DNA of 64,000 nucleotides. It comes from Parasponia andersonii. Its lineage: Eukaryota > Streptophyta > Magnoliopsida > Rosales > Cannabaceae. Position 1 is the stretch's first letter. Every line of letters begins with the position of its first letter. The notes under the pieces were generated by a model. The model ran no database searches, was not told where the DNA came from, and saw only the letters and a list, made by a program, of their open reading frames with translations. The stretch lies in NCBI GenBank assembly GCA_002914805.1, contig JXTB01000005.1:1628940-1692939 (forward strand), in the 5' to 3' direction. Below, piece after piece: positions 52,701-63,455 of this stretch. The position numbers and the translations under genes are program-made.

Positions 52701-54503
52701 TCAGCAAAACAGGAACTGCAGCTGGTATCGTACCAGCTGCTGAATTCTCTTATATTTGCTAAACAATCCCTTAGGATCCAACAAATTTCCTTGGGATTCA
52801 ATACCTTGCTGATAGCTAGCTGGTTTCAGCTAGAAACCGTAGATCAATACTAGAATACCACTTGGTTTTGAGCTTAGTGTTTCTGCATGCAAACAGCGAT
52901 CAAACTCTTTTATTTTGCATAACTCAATCCTTATTCTAGAAACCTCTAAATGTATTTAGAATATAGGGTAAATACCTTGCTTGCTAACCACTAAAAAACC
53001 TCTAATATAGCTCTGTTTTAATCTGATTTAATTAATAAAATTCATCACCTATTTAATTCAATTTTATTACTATTTAGGGACTTGCCCGAGAACAATATGT
53101 TAAATGAACACCAGACAAATAAAAGTTAATTTTGACATACATATTGATTTATAAACAAAAAAAAAAAAAAAAAAATAATATGTATACTTTTCCTTCAAAT
53201 ACATAAAACATATAACGCACACCAAATCTCAAAATTAAAAGAATAAGAACTAGGCTAGATCGATCGGTGTGAGCGAAATCATGGGTTTGTTTTCGAACGA
53301 GATCGATCGGAGTTCACTCAAAGCAGGAGATCACATCTACTGCTATAGAAACTTCCATATCTACTCCCACCATGGTCAGTTTAGTTACTCTTAATTCTTC
53401 GATCTTTCTTACTAGCTTTAGGTCATACATTTCAACTTAANAAGATTTATGTTATCTAATTTAAAAAAAAAAAAAAAAAAGAAAAAAGAAAACTTGATGA
53501 AAAAAGAAGAGAAAACCAGCAGAACATAAATATGACAAGCTGTTTTCCAACCACAAAAAAGCACAAAGCAGAAGTCCTTATAACACTCAAATAAAAAGTT
53601 GTTGATCTTATTAAAAGCCAACCATCAATGCAAAAATTTAAAACCTTTGCACGGACATGGATCCATTAAAATACCAGAGGGTTCAAAGAGAGGAATAGCT
53701 AAATCATCTATAAGACAACGAAAATAAAAAAGATTATAAACAGTGGCTGCCTCTGAATATAGAAGCAAAAGAAATGTTACATAAGCTGTCCTAAGACATC
53801 TTTCTTTTCTTTTTTTTTTTTTTCCTTTTTTTTTTTCATTTTAATATCCCAGAAATCTTGCGGAGGCAGAAAACTAGAAAATATTGTTATATAGGTTCCC
53901 ATGAGAAATCGAAGCCAGACCTCGTGAGAGCAAATCATGGACTTGACCACTCATACATATCTCTCAATTCATGGCCCCACCCCCATCCATTTTGGGACAC
54001 CAGCAAGCAAAAGAGTCAAGTACATAAAGAGACATATAGGATTGAGTCAATGCTAAAACATACAAAGAGTTTCAAAAGCTCTTAGAGCACCATTTGAGAT
54101 GACAATTCATGTGCAGGGAAAATTTTCTAAAGAAATTTGTAAAATTCTGTACATTTATTATCAAATTTAGTAACTACTTCTCAAATATGTAAAGTAGTAA
54201 TCAACAAGTCAACAAACTTGAACCATTAATTTGAAACAAAAAAAAATTACAACCCATAAGCCAATTGGTATTGAAAAATTAAAATAAATAACTAAAAAAA
54301 AAAATAAAGATAAGATAAAAGACAGACAAGGACATGAATGGACTGTGAATTCACCTGGGATTTTGATAGGGCCCCACTTTACCGACATATAAAGGAACAG
54401 GGTCTCCAGCTTTATAGCTATGGTCTTCATAATCAGATCTCACTAGGCTTCCAAAACTCGTTAGAGTACAAATAATAACAAGAAATTCCAAAAGCTTCAA
54501 CAT
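47659..54503 (-). CDS. Transmembrane 9 superfamily (TM9SF/TMN, endomembrane protein 70) protein, intact
   Basis: Nine-pass membrane protein of Golgi/endosomes, implicated in membrane protein sorting. Exons: 54503-54355, 52373-52333, 52228-51670, 51579-51442, 51329-51173, 51069-50552, 47878-47659. All have AG/GT borders, and together they give 1782 nt, i.e. 593 codons plus stop, close to the roughly 590 of Arabidopsis TMN1-type proteins. Seen in order: signal peptide (residues 1-about 22), YKAGDPVPLYVGKVGP, ETYRYFDLPFCQP, LTEDKET, first membrane span about 222-242, LGSGTQLF, YNRG, GTNW, LLLTGCLF, PPLPWYRRALPQ, VWGHGIYI, EDHKWWWR, then the terminal spans and the C-terminal SVKFD. The last is a KXD/E-type COPI-binding Golgi retention signal. 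The start at 54503 is preferred over the in-frame 54548 because it places the hydrophobic signal at the N-terminus. Intron 6 is 2.7 kb and holds a MITE. Confidence 0.95.
49497..50173. mobile_element. Non-autonomous DNA element (about 0.68 kb) in intron 6 of the TM9SF gene
   Basis: Left end AGTGGTGGAGCCAGAACTTTT and right end CCCCCCTTGGCTCCGCCATTG are inverted repeats (core TGG[TC]GGAGCCA). The inside is AT-rich with a (TA)n tract and no coding frame. Such GTGGCGGAGCCA ends are common in plant non-autonomous elements. No clear target duplication. Confidence 0.7.
52620..52900 (-). repeat. LTR-like repeat in TM9SF intron 1, distantly similar (inverted) to 58200-58570
   Basis: On the minus strand it contains GAATCCCAAGGAAATTTG, GGATCCTAAGGGATTG, GCTGCAGTTCC and CAGAATATTC in the same order as GAATCCTAAGAGAA, AGGGATTTTTCAGCAAAT, GGCTGCAGTACC and CAGAATATTCCC at 58244-58410. 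No coding. Confidence 0.35.
53281..53374 (+). pseudogene. Orphan first exon of a plant LRAT-domain (NC domain) protein, antisense in TM9SF intron 1
   Basis: ATG at 53281 opens a frame of 31 codons plus one base, ending CATG just before GTCAGT at 53375-53380, a good donor. The frame reads MGLFSNEIDRSSLKAGDHIY and then CYRNFHIYSHHG. This matches the start of plant LRAT-domain proteins: MGLLSN-type N-terminus, L[KA]xGDHIY, and the catalytic-region His in YSHHG. I could not find the continuation (VGGSKVVHFT-like) on either strand downstream, so it is probably a duplicated or captured fragment. A very distant second exon cannot be excluded. Confidence 0.7.
53375..54354. other. Remainder of TM9SF intron 1
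   Basis: Poly-A and poly-T tracts (53462-53480, 53808-53838), one N at 53441, and no recognisable coding continuation of the LRAT-like exon. Confidence 0.6.
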
Positions 54504-54624
54504 TGTGTCTTCAAAATGGAAACTCTTCACTACAAATTCTAAAAACAAACAAATGAAAATGAAAATGGCATGAAGATATTATAGCCAAGCCAAAATCTCG
54601 GCATCAGCGTTCGGATTCGGTCAA

Positions 54625-54636
54625 TCGTTGACTTTT
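54625..54636 (+). promoter_or_regulatory. W-box-like TTGACT element upstream of the intact TM9SF copy
   Basis: The 12-mer TCGTTGACTTTT lies 122 bp upstream of the ATG and recurs exactly at 61770-61781, 201 bp upstream of the duplicate copy. TTGAC[CT] is the WRKY-binding core. Conservation may only reflect the shared duplication. Confidence 0.35.
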
Positions 54637-56000
54637 GGATGGTCTGACTTTTCTGGAGAAGGAAGATTCCGATGCTCCATCGTTTCAATGCACCAAAGAG
54701 AGATCGAATCAACAAGGATTGACGCCATAGTCTAATTCCCACTTCCACTCCAGTCAACTGTTAAAGTGGACGGGGTTTTGGTCTTTTCGTAAGAATATTT
54801 TGATAAATATCAGTTTCTAAGATAGGTTATTCTGAAATACAACCGATTTAAATTCTTAGAAAATTAGACTTACTTTAATGTGCTTTTTTTTGTTTTATTA
54901 AATTTAATAAATACGTTGAGTAAGTTTATTATTTCTAACAAGATAGGACGGGAACTAGATAATAATAAATACTTTTTATTAATTTATAATAAATAGAAAT
55001 TATTAGTTAAGTTTTATTTTTAAAAGAAAAATTAAATGAATATACTTTTATTTTCTTAAATTAAATGGAGATCTAATCATTCTTTTTATTTTAAAAAACC
55101 AAAAAAACACAAAATCCAATCAAGCGTTTTAATCAATGTTCATCTATGTTATCTATCGGTTTACAATTATATACTCCTCCAGACTGTCTAGTCATCTTTT
55201 AGTCGATTTGTTAGTTATACATAAACCAATCAAAATCAAGCTTAGCTTCTTCTATTTTTTTTTTTCAAAAAGAAATTTCATTAATTCCGATTTTCACATT
55301 TTCCTGAAGTAGGTCAGGCTCTGACATTTTAAGTTCACGCTTAGAGAGCAGAGCGACTAGGTTTAAGAGAGTAAAAAATTTTATTGTAATTGATATTACG
55401 AACTTTCTTTTTTTTTTTTTTTTTTAATTTGTGGTAAGGAATAATGTTAGTCATTACTAATATATGCATTATATTTCATCTATTTGAAAAAAAAAAAAAA
55501 AAAAAAAAAAAAAGGAAGAAAAAAAACCCCTAATTTTAACTTCGGAGTTGAAGGTTTGTACTAACACTCTTCCGAATATGGAGGTGTGGCTACAAGCCTA
55601 CAACTTACTGCTTTGCCAAACATCTATCGTAATGCTACTCGTCAATTTCCTCTAATTTAGGGCTCTTTGATGACATGAATATGATGCTAAAAATAAGGTC
55701 AATTTAATTTCCACAAAAATATGGTTTGCCTACATCTGCTTATTCTTCCTTTTGACGAATGTTATTGAAGCAGCACATCTCCACATAGTAAGTAAATCTA
55801 CCAATACATTTCCATATTGTATATAGATCGACGTTGTATTAGATACCTCACGAAGAAAATTGGTAAGTATTTCACTACCGTGGTGAAACCAAGACCTTTT
55901 GGAGGTGAACAATCAGCTATATTAACCTCCAAAGTCCCCAACTAGCTTAGTATTGTGCCTTAAGAGTATACTTTGGACCCGAATTCATACTGCTAGTCTG
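54637..56000. other. Intergenic DNA between the two TM9SF copies
   Basis: AT-rich, with poly-T (55408-55425) and poly-A (55487-55513) runs. Short frames have no recognisable homologue. 54900-55030 shares an AATAATAAATA[CT]TTTTTATT stretch with 18725-18790. Confidence 0.5.
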
Positions 56001-58785
56001 TTAGCCCTCAGAGCCGCTAGTCAGACTTAATATAACAGTACATGTGGCACGAACACACATAAGAGAGGCCACAAAACCAACAGTACCGAACATCATGAAA
56101 AGGCCATAGCAGATGCAAGCCATGTATCCGAAAAAGGAGACTTGCAAGGAATCAGACCAATCTGATTTGGCATAGTAGTAATATATGCAATAGCCATAAA
56201 CGTACAATCCAATTGAGCCACCGCAAAGAAAATACCTGAATCAAATAGAAAAGCTAACGGTTAATCCGGAAAACTCGCAAGCAAAAACCGGTGAGTCAAA
56301 TCATCTGTGCTACAAAAAATTCTTGTTATATAATCACTTGGGAGCAATGCATTATTTGAGCAGAAATATGATAAGACTGGTAAATGAAATGACATTGTGG
56401 CACAATTTGCAGAACGAAGTACTTGACGTGTATCCTCTTCTTAATTAAAGGTAATGAGGAACTGATGAATGTTTTAAAAAAAATTCTCAGAGTATGAAAA
56501 GCATCCTCAATTATAATGCCAAACTGAACAAAGACTTTGTTTGAGTTTTAGCATTGGAACTGGCAAGTTTCATGCTTCTATGTTGCCACTGTCGACGGTT
56601 CCAGGAAATCTTCAATTATTAATGCAGGTTTCTTCTGTGAATTTTCCGTCCAATTGAACTCAAATACGGAACCTAAATCTTCAGACAAAAGTACTTTTAA
56701 GAAGTGAAGTTAGGCACCATAGATAACAGAATAAGAAAAATTTTATGTCACTATGAGATATCATTGGACATTGATTGTGTTGGTTTTATTTACTGGGTTG
56801 CTATTTAACTCCCACTACATACTAAATCACATCAAAATACATAGTGAAAAATGCTTTATTAAAGAAAAAAAAATTTTACAGTTTTAATTACAACATAGTA
56901 AGGAGGACAAATATCCTAACACCTAATTGTTGAGTCTTTGGCCCATGACTCCAAGCAGTGTGCTAGCATTTCAATTTTGACAAAATATATCGAAAGATAC
57001 ACACAATTTTGTTCAAGTCAGAAGTATTGAAACGATTAAACTATAATGAAAAGGTAAAAGTAGTGTCAGGAAAAAATGAAACTATTAACACAAGTTAATA
57101 AAAAATATATATCACAAACTAGATTTAGGCATGAAAGCAATGAAATATTACCCAATACAACGGGGTCAAATACTATCAGAAAAAATGCTACTGACTAATA
57201 CAAGTTAACTAAAAGAATACACAAACTAGATTTAGGAACAAAAGCCACGAATGTTAGCCAATCAATAAAATCAATTTCAAAACATCCAATCAGGTAATCA
57301 AGTAGTCAACCAAAAGCAAACTCAAGAAATATCATTATGTATCCATACAGGCATCTAGAACTAGGAATTATGTAAACACGCAAATATGAATTAACAGCCA
57401 AGAAACAGTGAGCGGAAAGATGTATTTGAGTTATTAGATCTGTTGACAGAAGAAGAAACTTAAAGCAAGTAGATTAGTTTTGCACCACTACCGACTCAAT
57501 TACTGGCACTGTGTATCAATTAAAGGGTTCAGAATGCATATCCACTATTCCTGTTTTTATACCTGACTACATCAAACTTATTATTGGTGCAATCCTAATG
57601 TAACTAGCATTCCCCAAAATAGGAAATCATTTATTGAAACAAATACTTTGTCAATGAGTAGATTTTAACCCTCAGTCTCGTCTCATCTCATGCTAGAGTT
57701 GTATTTAGTGTGTTTATATCATATATGAAAGAATATTAAGCCATACATACACACACATGTATAAGACAAGTATATGAAAGCAAAAACTTAGAACTCCAAG
57801 ATAAATCAATTCTAGAAAGTATATTGGAGAAAGAAGGATCATTCAACTTCAAATCTTAAAGGGTATTTTATGATCTACCAGAAGGAAATTAATTAGGATG
57901 AAAAAAATTCTGGGAGAGAAAAAACTATGGACAAGAAGTTTATCACTGTTCCCAGGTAAAGTCCTAATTCATATTCAAAAATAGATTAGTTTTGTTAGAT
58001 GCTAAGATAAATTAATATGGCTGTATAATGATGTTTCAGAAGCTTTTATTTGTTCAGACTTGAGGTACCATTATCCTATTATAGGGATATTCTCTAAGGG
58101 TGTTAAAGTGAGGTCTTATATGCAAAACTAAGGAAATTCTTGAGTTACTGTTCATGCAGACTAAGCTAGAGTAAAACTAGCTGGTTTTATTGTTTTGGGA
58201 CACAGTTTTAGGATGAAACCGTTTAGGTGTCAATGGCTGAGTGAATCCTAAGAGAATGTACAAAATTCAAGGGATTTTTCAGCAAATTGAGATAAAATTC
58301 TATAGCTGATTTTGTGAAAAACCGGCTGCAGTACCTAGTTTTTAACAAACTAAACAGAAACAGCTTACCATTTGGCAAGGCTGTCTCACTCTAATCATTA
58401 CAGAATATTCCCTGTCACCCTGCTGCAATGATTGCTCTTTAATACTATAAAAGGAACTGAAATTCCCTCTGCATGGGGGAGGATGTGAGCCTATCCTTTC
58501 AGCCTATTTTCTAGAAATTGACAGCCACTTACACTCTCAAAATTCCCTCATCCGATAGCCTAAGTACGTTTCCTGAACATCTCATATACTAGTTTTGGTG
58601 CCTAACTTCATTACTGCAGCCTCGTATGACCATTTTAATATCATACAAGCTATCAATAAGCGCCATCTTTTTCATATTGCACCAGATGGTCAGCTTATTT
58701 TCATACATGCAATGACTACAAGTTCAATCCACCCCTCGGACTAAGTGTCCTTGAGCTAAGTTCTTTCTTCTTTTCCTCTTTTCAT

Positions 58786-58816
<31 letters not shown>

Positions 58817-61349
58817 TCATATTACATGTTTTTAAAATAAATAGCTGGTCATATTATACTAAGGCACATATCTTTAGTATAGTTACTACAGCTTCATGCC
58901 TAATATATTCAATCAAGCTCATTTCAATGGTGGATCAAGTTTTTGGTCGCTACTGATGAGAGCAATATTTTCACTTTTGAAATAACCATCCATTCATGAG
59001 CATCCGATTTTCAAACTTTCATTACATTTGAAGGATTTTGTGAAGATTAAGCCATCCAAAGACCCCATTCACTATGTTCGTGGTAGTTTTCTTTTGAGTA
59101 TTTCTAAAAGTATTATTTTTACTCTTTGTTTGCTGTTGTATCTAATTTTCAAGTCTGTTAACTCTTTCGGTTATTAAATTGTCTATATAGTTATTCTAAA
59201 ATCTATCTAAATCATATATCCTAGAGTTTTATGCTCAGTTATGCTATATTATGTTATATTAATTTTTGAGTAACAAATAAGTAATTATATATTTTCAAAA
59301 ATCAAAATTTACCACAAACAATCACATAAATTGATCATGACCAAAACAACTCTACTTTAGCCAAAATATATAAGGTGAAAAGAGAGAGTGTGTTCTTCCA
59401 CCACCATTTATGATCTTCAGCAACAAGCTGGTAGTAAGTGAAACCCACATTAACAAAAGCGATCATGACAAGAAGAAGAATGAAGAAGACAAACAGGATC
59501 GTCGACTGTGTAGTTGACGTAGATTCGATGACCCCACATGCTGAGAATTATATAGAAAAGCTCAAAGTAGATGGCACTAAGAGGCAGAATCCCAGTAAAT
59601 GCCATTTGAGGAAGAGCACGCCTGTACCATGGAAGTGGTGGAATATCTCGAGGGATATGAGTCACATTGAAAGGAGCTTGATACTCAGCCTTGCTATTCT
59701 GGCAAGGAGCTTGAAACTCAATCTTGCTGTTTTTCCCAACAATCCCACCAAGAAGCAGCAAAGGAAATGAAAACAGCATGCAAAGAAGAACTAACTCCAT
59801 GATTGTGCCAAAAGGCAAAGCTACAGATGCCTTGTAAGCAGTGGCTATTGAATTAAGAAGGCAAAATGTGAGAAGCAGAGGTCCAGAGAAAATGCATCCT
59901 GTTAGGAGTAGATTCCCCAACTAATCATAAGAGATTGGAAATACAATCAGTTCACAATGTCATGCTGTAAAAGAATCAAAGTGAAAATTCAGGATATTGG
60001 TGTAGAGAACACCCTTGAGGACATACCCAGTTGGTTCCTTCAAGATGACAGTAAATTGAAGTCGATGTATACCCGGCAATACTAGAGGTAATTGCGTATA
60101 TGATTACCAGTTCAGTCAGTAAGAGTCCTCGGTTGAATGGGTAAAATACACCAAATACTCCGAGAATCAGAACAAGTATGGTAGTTGAAATGCATTCAAG
60201 GGAAAATTGAAACTAATAGTTATAACTTCATCAGACACATACGAACTTAATAGTTGATGCAGTAGAGTCTTTAGGTACTTACATTGTCAATAATTGAGTA
60301 CCAGAACCAAGGGCTGCAGCAAGCAATGACTTGTGAACTGGGTGTGTAGATACCTCATCTTGGATGCACTTCCAGCCTCTTTCTTCTTTGTTACAGTCCG
60401 ATTTCTCGTCATGCAAACCCCTTCTGTTGTCATCATACATTGAGTATAGAAGAAAAAGGTAAGACTAAAAAGATTTTTGATATATAGCTTAGAATTAACA
60501 TTTTACATAAATGCTTACTCTGTAAAATCCTTCTTAGAACACGGATGTAGAACTTCACAAGGAAAACAGTCGAAAGGACAACTGTCACGCATGAAATTAT
60601 TATTGAAAACAAACGGTACACTGCGAAATGTGCGAGTGATGAAGTAACTAAATATTTGGCCATCCTTTCCTCAAACAGGAAGTCTACTTTCTTCCAATAC
60701 ACAGTGTAAAAAAACTCTACAAACGTTTCCTTGTCCTCAGTTAGGTCTACCGATTCTGAAGTCCTTATTCGAGCACTGATATCAATTATTCGGTCCTTGT
60801 TGAAAAGAATCTGAAATCGAATGTGTGTGTAAAGTAAATATTTGTAGTCATCTATACCAGCACTGCCTTGTTTGTCAACTTTCCCTAAAAATGACCACAT
60901 TGGCAAGTCATCATAGTACATTCGCAATAAGTAATCTCTCTTGAGTGCTTCCCGGAATAAGGGAAACTTCTTCTTTGGTCAAGTTTTTAGAACAAGCAAC
61001 TTCACAATCTTTGTCTACTAGAAAGTCAAGTTGATTTGGAGCCTCAATGAGACGATTTCCACTCAACAACTCACCAAGAGTTTGCTTCTTCTCCTTCGGA
61101 TAAACAACGGTTACATTAAGGACTATATAGTGATAAAAATAAAATAAAATAAAATAAGAAGCACTATATAGAAAAGAAATTACAAAAACATATTAGAGTA
61201 AAATAAAATAAAAAAAATGGAAGTTTTGAAGATAAAAACCTGACTGACAAAAGGGAAGATATATGTTTCACTGAAAAGAAAATGAAAAACATAATAAATG
61301 TTCAGCTAATCCAGACTGAAAATCCAAATCAATTTTGGACAAATTTTAC

Positions 61350-61386
<37 letters not shown>

Positions 61387-61569
61387 ATATGTTACAGGCG
61401 AGGAAAGAGAAATTGACCACCTGGGATTTTGAAAGGGACCAATTTGGGTGACATAGAAAGGAACAGGGTCTCCAGCTTTGTAGCGGTGGTTTTCACTATC
61501 ACATTTCACTTGGCTTCCACAACCCATTACAACACAAATAATAACAACAAGTTCCACAAGTTTCCCCAT
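56001..61569 (-). pseudogene. Tandem duplicate of the TM9SF/TMN gene, inactivated by indels and splice-site loss
   Basis: Seven exon-equivalents in the same order as the intact copy: 61569-61421, 61270-61240, 61107 or 61093-60519, 60420-60283, 60183-60027, 59920-59396, 56235-56017 (shifted stop at 56001). Recognisable: YKAGDPVPFYVTQIGPFQNP, LTEDKETFVEFFYTVYW, AAALGSGTQL, GNLLLTGCIFSGP, PPLPWYRRALPQM. Lesions relative to the intact copy: 10 bp missing from exon 2, lost AG before exon 3, +1 near 60950, -1 near 60540, AG changed to AC before exon 5 (60185-60184), a +7 insertion near 59515 that leads to an early stop, exon 6 donor GT changed to GA (59395-59394), and a frameshift near 56045 that replaces the KSD end by LTSGSEG. 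It also lacks the YRYFDLPFC motif. A rescued product by alternative splicing is very unlikely. Assembly errors cannot explain all the lesions. Confidence 0.88.
56236..59393. other. Intron-6 equivalent of the TM9SF pseudogene (3.2 kb), with LTR-like DNA
   Basis: 58200-58570 looks LTR-like (TACTATAAAAGG box at about 58444-58455) and distantly matches 52620-52900 inverted. A TA-rich microsatellite lies at 58785-58815. No other coding signal. Confidence 0.4.
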
Positions 61570-61769
61570 TTTGTTTCACTTGGTTCTTCTTCATTGTGGA
61601 GACTCTTCAGTCTTCACTAAAAATTTATATTAAAAAATGTAAATGCCATGACCATATAGCCAAAAAGAAAAAACAGAAGTATAGAGAGAGAGAGAGAGAG
61701 AGACATCAAAACCTTGAGTGTGATTTTTGTGAGTTCAGTTCGATTGAATCCAAGTCTGAATTCAATCCG

Positions 61770-61781
61770 TCGTTGACTTTT
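61770..61781 (+). promoter_or_regulatory. W-box-like TTGACT element upstream of the TM9SF pseudogene
   Basis: Identical 12-mer TCGTTGACTTTT to 54625-54636, showing that the duplication included upstream sequence. Confidence 0.35.
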
Positions 61782-62900
61782 CGGTCCAGTTGAGTTTTCT
61801 TCTACAACAACGAGTTTCCAGTTTTCCATTTATAAATTCAAAAAATGGACAAGGTTTCCTTTCCATTCAATGATGATTTCAAAAATAAAAATAAAAATAA
61901 AAATAAAAAGCCTGCCGTAATATTGAGTTTTTGTTGCAGTACATGGCCCCCTATTACATGAATTATGACATTTTTCTTCATTTTTTTTTCTTTTTGCTGT
62001 TTTTTTTTTTCTCTTTTTGCTTTGTTTTGTTTTTAATCTCTTCTTCTTTTTCTTCTGAAAAATATATTATTCTATAGTGAAACAATCTTCAATTCATATA
62101 CCAGTGCTAACGATATACTTAGCACAAAATATTACATTTGATAAATTGTTTAAATTTTACTCCAATACATAATGCTATTATAAGTGTTGTCTTGTAATTT
62201 TTATTATTAACAAATTAATAAAACAATTACTCATTTTTACCTAAAATAAAAAATAATCATATTGCCCCCTTCCTCTAACCCTCCGTATGATTCTACCCTT
62301 TTACTTTTGATTTTGAACTCAAACATTACGGTAAAAGGGTTTTCTTTCGAGGAAACTTGATTTTTTATAATAATTTTTCAAAAAAAAATGAAAAATTCAG
62401 AATTTTAATTAGAAATATATTAATTTTAAAAATATTTAAAAAAATATTATTTTTTATTAATCGATGAGATACTTGATATACTTGATCAAGGTACAAAAGA
62501 TAATCATTCTTCGTAAATATTTATTAAAAATATTATTTTTTATAATAACTTCTAAAAAGTGAACTTTTTCAAAATTAATCCAGAATTTTTTAAAAAATTT
62601 GAATTATCTAGGATTTTTTAATTTGAGAAAAAGACACAAACAGGATTAATTTAGTCACTAGTTGATATTTTTAGAACATTGAAGTTTTTTAGACATAAAT
62701 AGGACTAATTTTTTGAGTTGATAGAGAAAGAAATAACAACTTTCCAAAATTATCCCTAGCTAATAAGTGGAAATTAGTGTGAACATTTAATGCATTAAAT
62801 GTACCTTTCTCCCCTTTTTTCCATTTCTTTTATTTTTTCCCTCATCCATTATATTTATTTATCTCTCTCTTCTTTTCACAATTATGTTCTTTTTATTACG
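61782..62900. other. AT-rich intergenic DNA, no gene recognised
   Basis: Simple repeats (AAATAAA at 61880-61908, T-rich 61980-62060) and no conserved frame. Confidence 0.55.
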
Positions 62901-62901
62901 A

Positions 62902-63455
62902 CTGTCAATTTTCTATATGACACAATGATATGACTTGAAAACGACACGAAATAAACAGGTTTGGGTAACTCATTTAATTTTTGTGTCAATTTCAGATTGA
63001 CACATGTAACACGTATAATAAACTGGTGGGTTTTGAGTCAACCCGCTTAACTTGAAAATGACTTGTGTAATCTATTTAATTAAATGTGACGTTTTCATAT
63101 CGTGTCAACACAACACAAATACGACATATTTATTAATATTTTAATATATTAAATGTGATTTTGATTAATTCTAATCATATTTATTTAAGTAAAATTAAAT
63201 TAAGTAATGCATAATCGTGTTAAATTAGAATAATCGTGTCAATTTTGAATAATCATATCAAATGGATCATAATATGACACATGACATATTTATTAAACGG
63301 GATTGCACGTATTGTGTCATGTTACACATGTATTAATCGTGTTGTATTCAGGTTTAAATTTTTAACACATTTATTAATCATGTGGTGTTCGAGCTAGGTA
63401 TTATCGTGTCGTGTCGAACCGAACACGACACGATAACACGAATTGTCAGCCCTAC
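62902..63455. mobile_element. MITE-like element with CGTGTCGTGT-type ends
   Basis: The left end, GACTGTCAATTTTCTATATGACACAATGATATGAC, is an imperfect inverted repeat of the right end, which in reverse complement reads GGGCTGACAATTCGTGTTATCGTGTCGTGTTCGG. The inside is full of GACAC/GTGTC words (for example AACACGACACGATAACACG at 63422-63440). This resembles a widespread class of eudicot non-autonomous DNA elements. No coding. Confidence 0.6.

Noticed and set aside
55730-55912. 60-codon minus-strand frame faintly like the end of a LINE RNase H
   Set aside because: No diagnostic residues could be confirmed, and composition explains the similarity.
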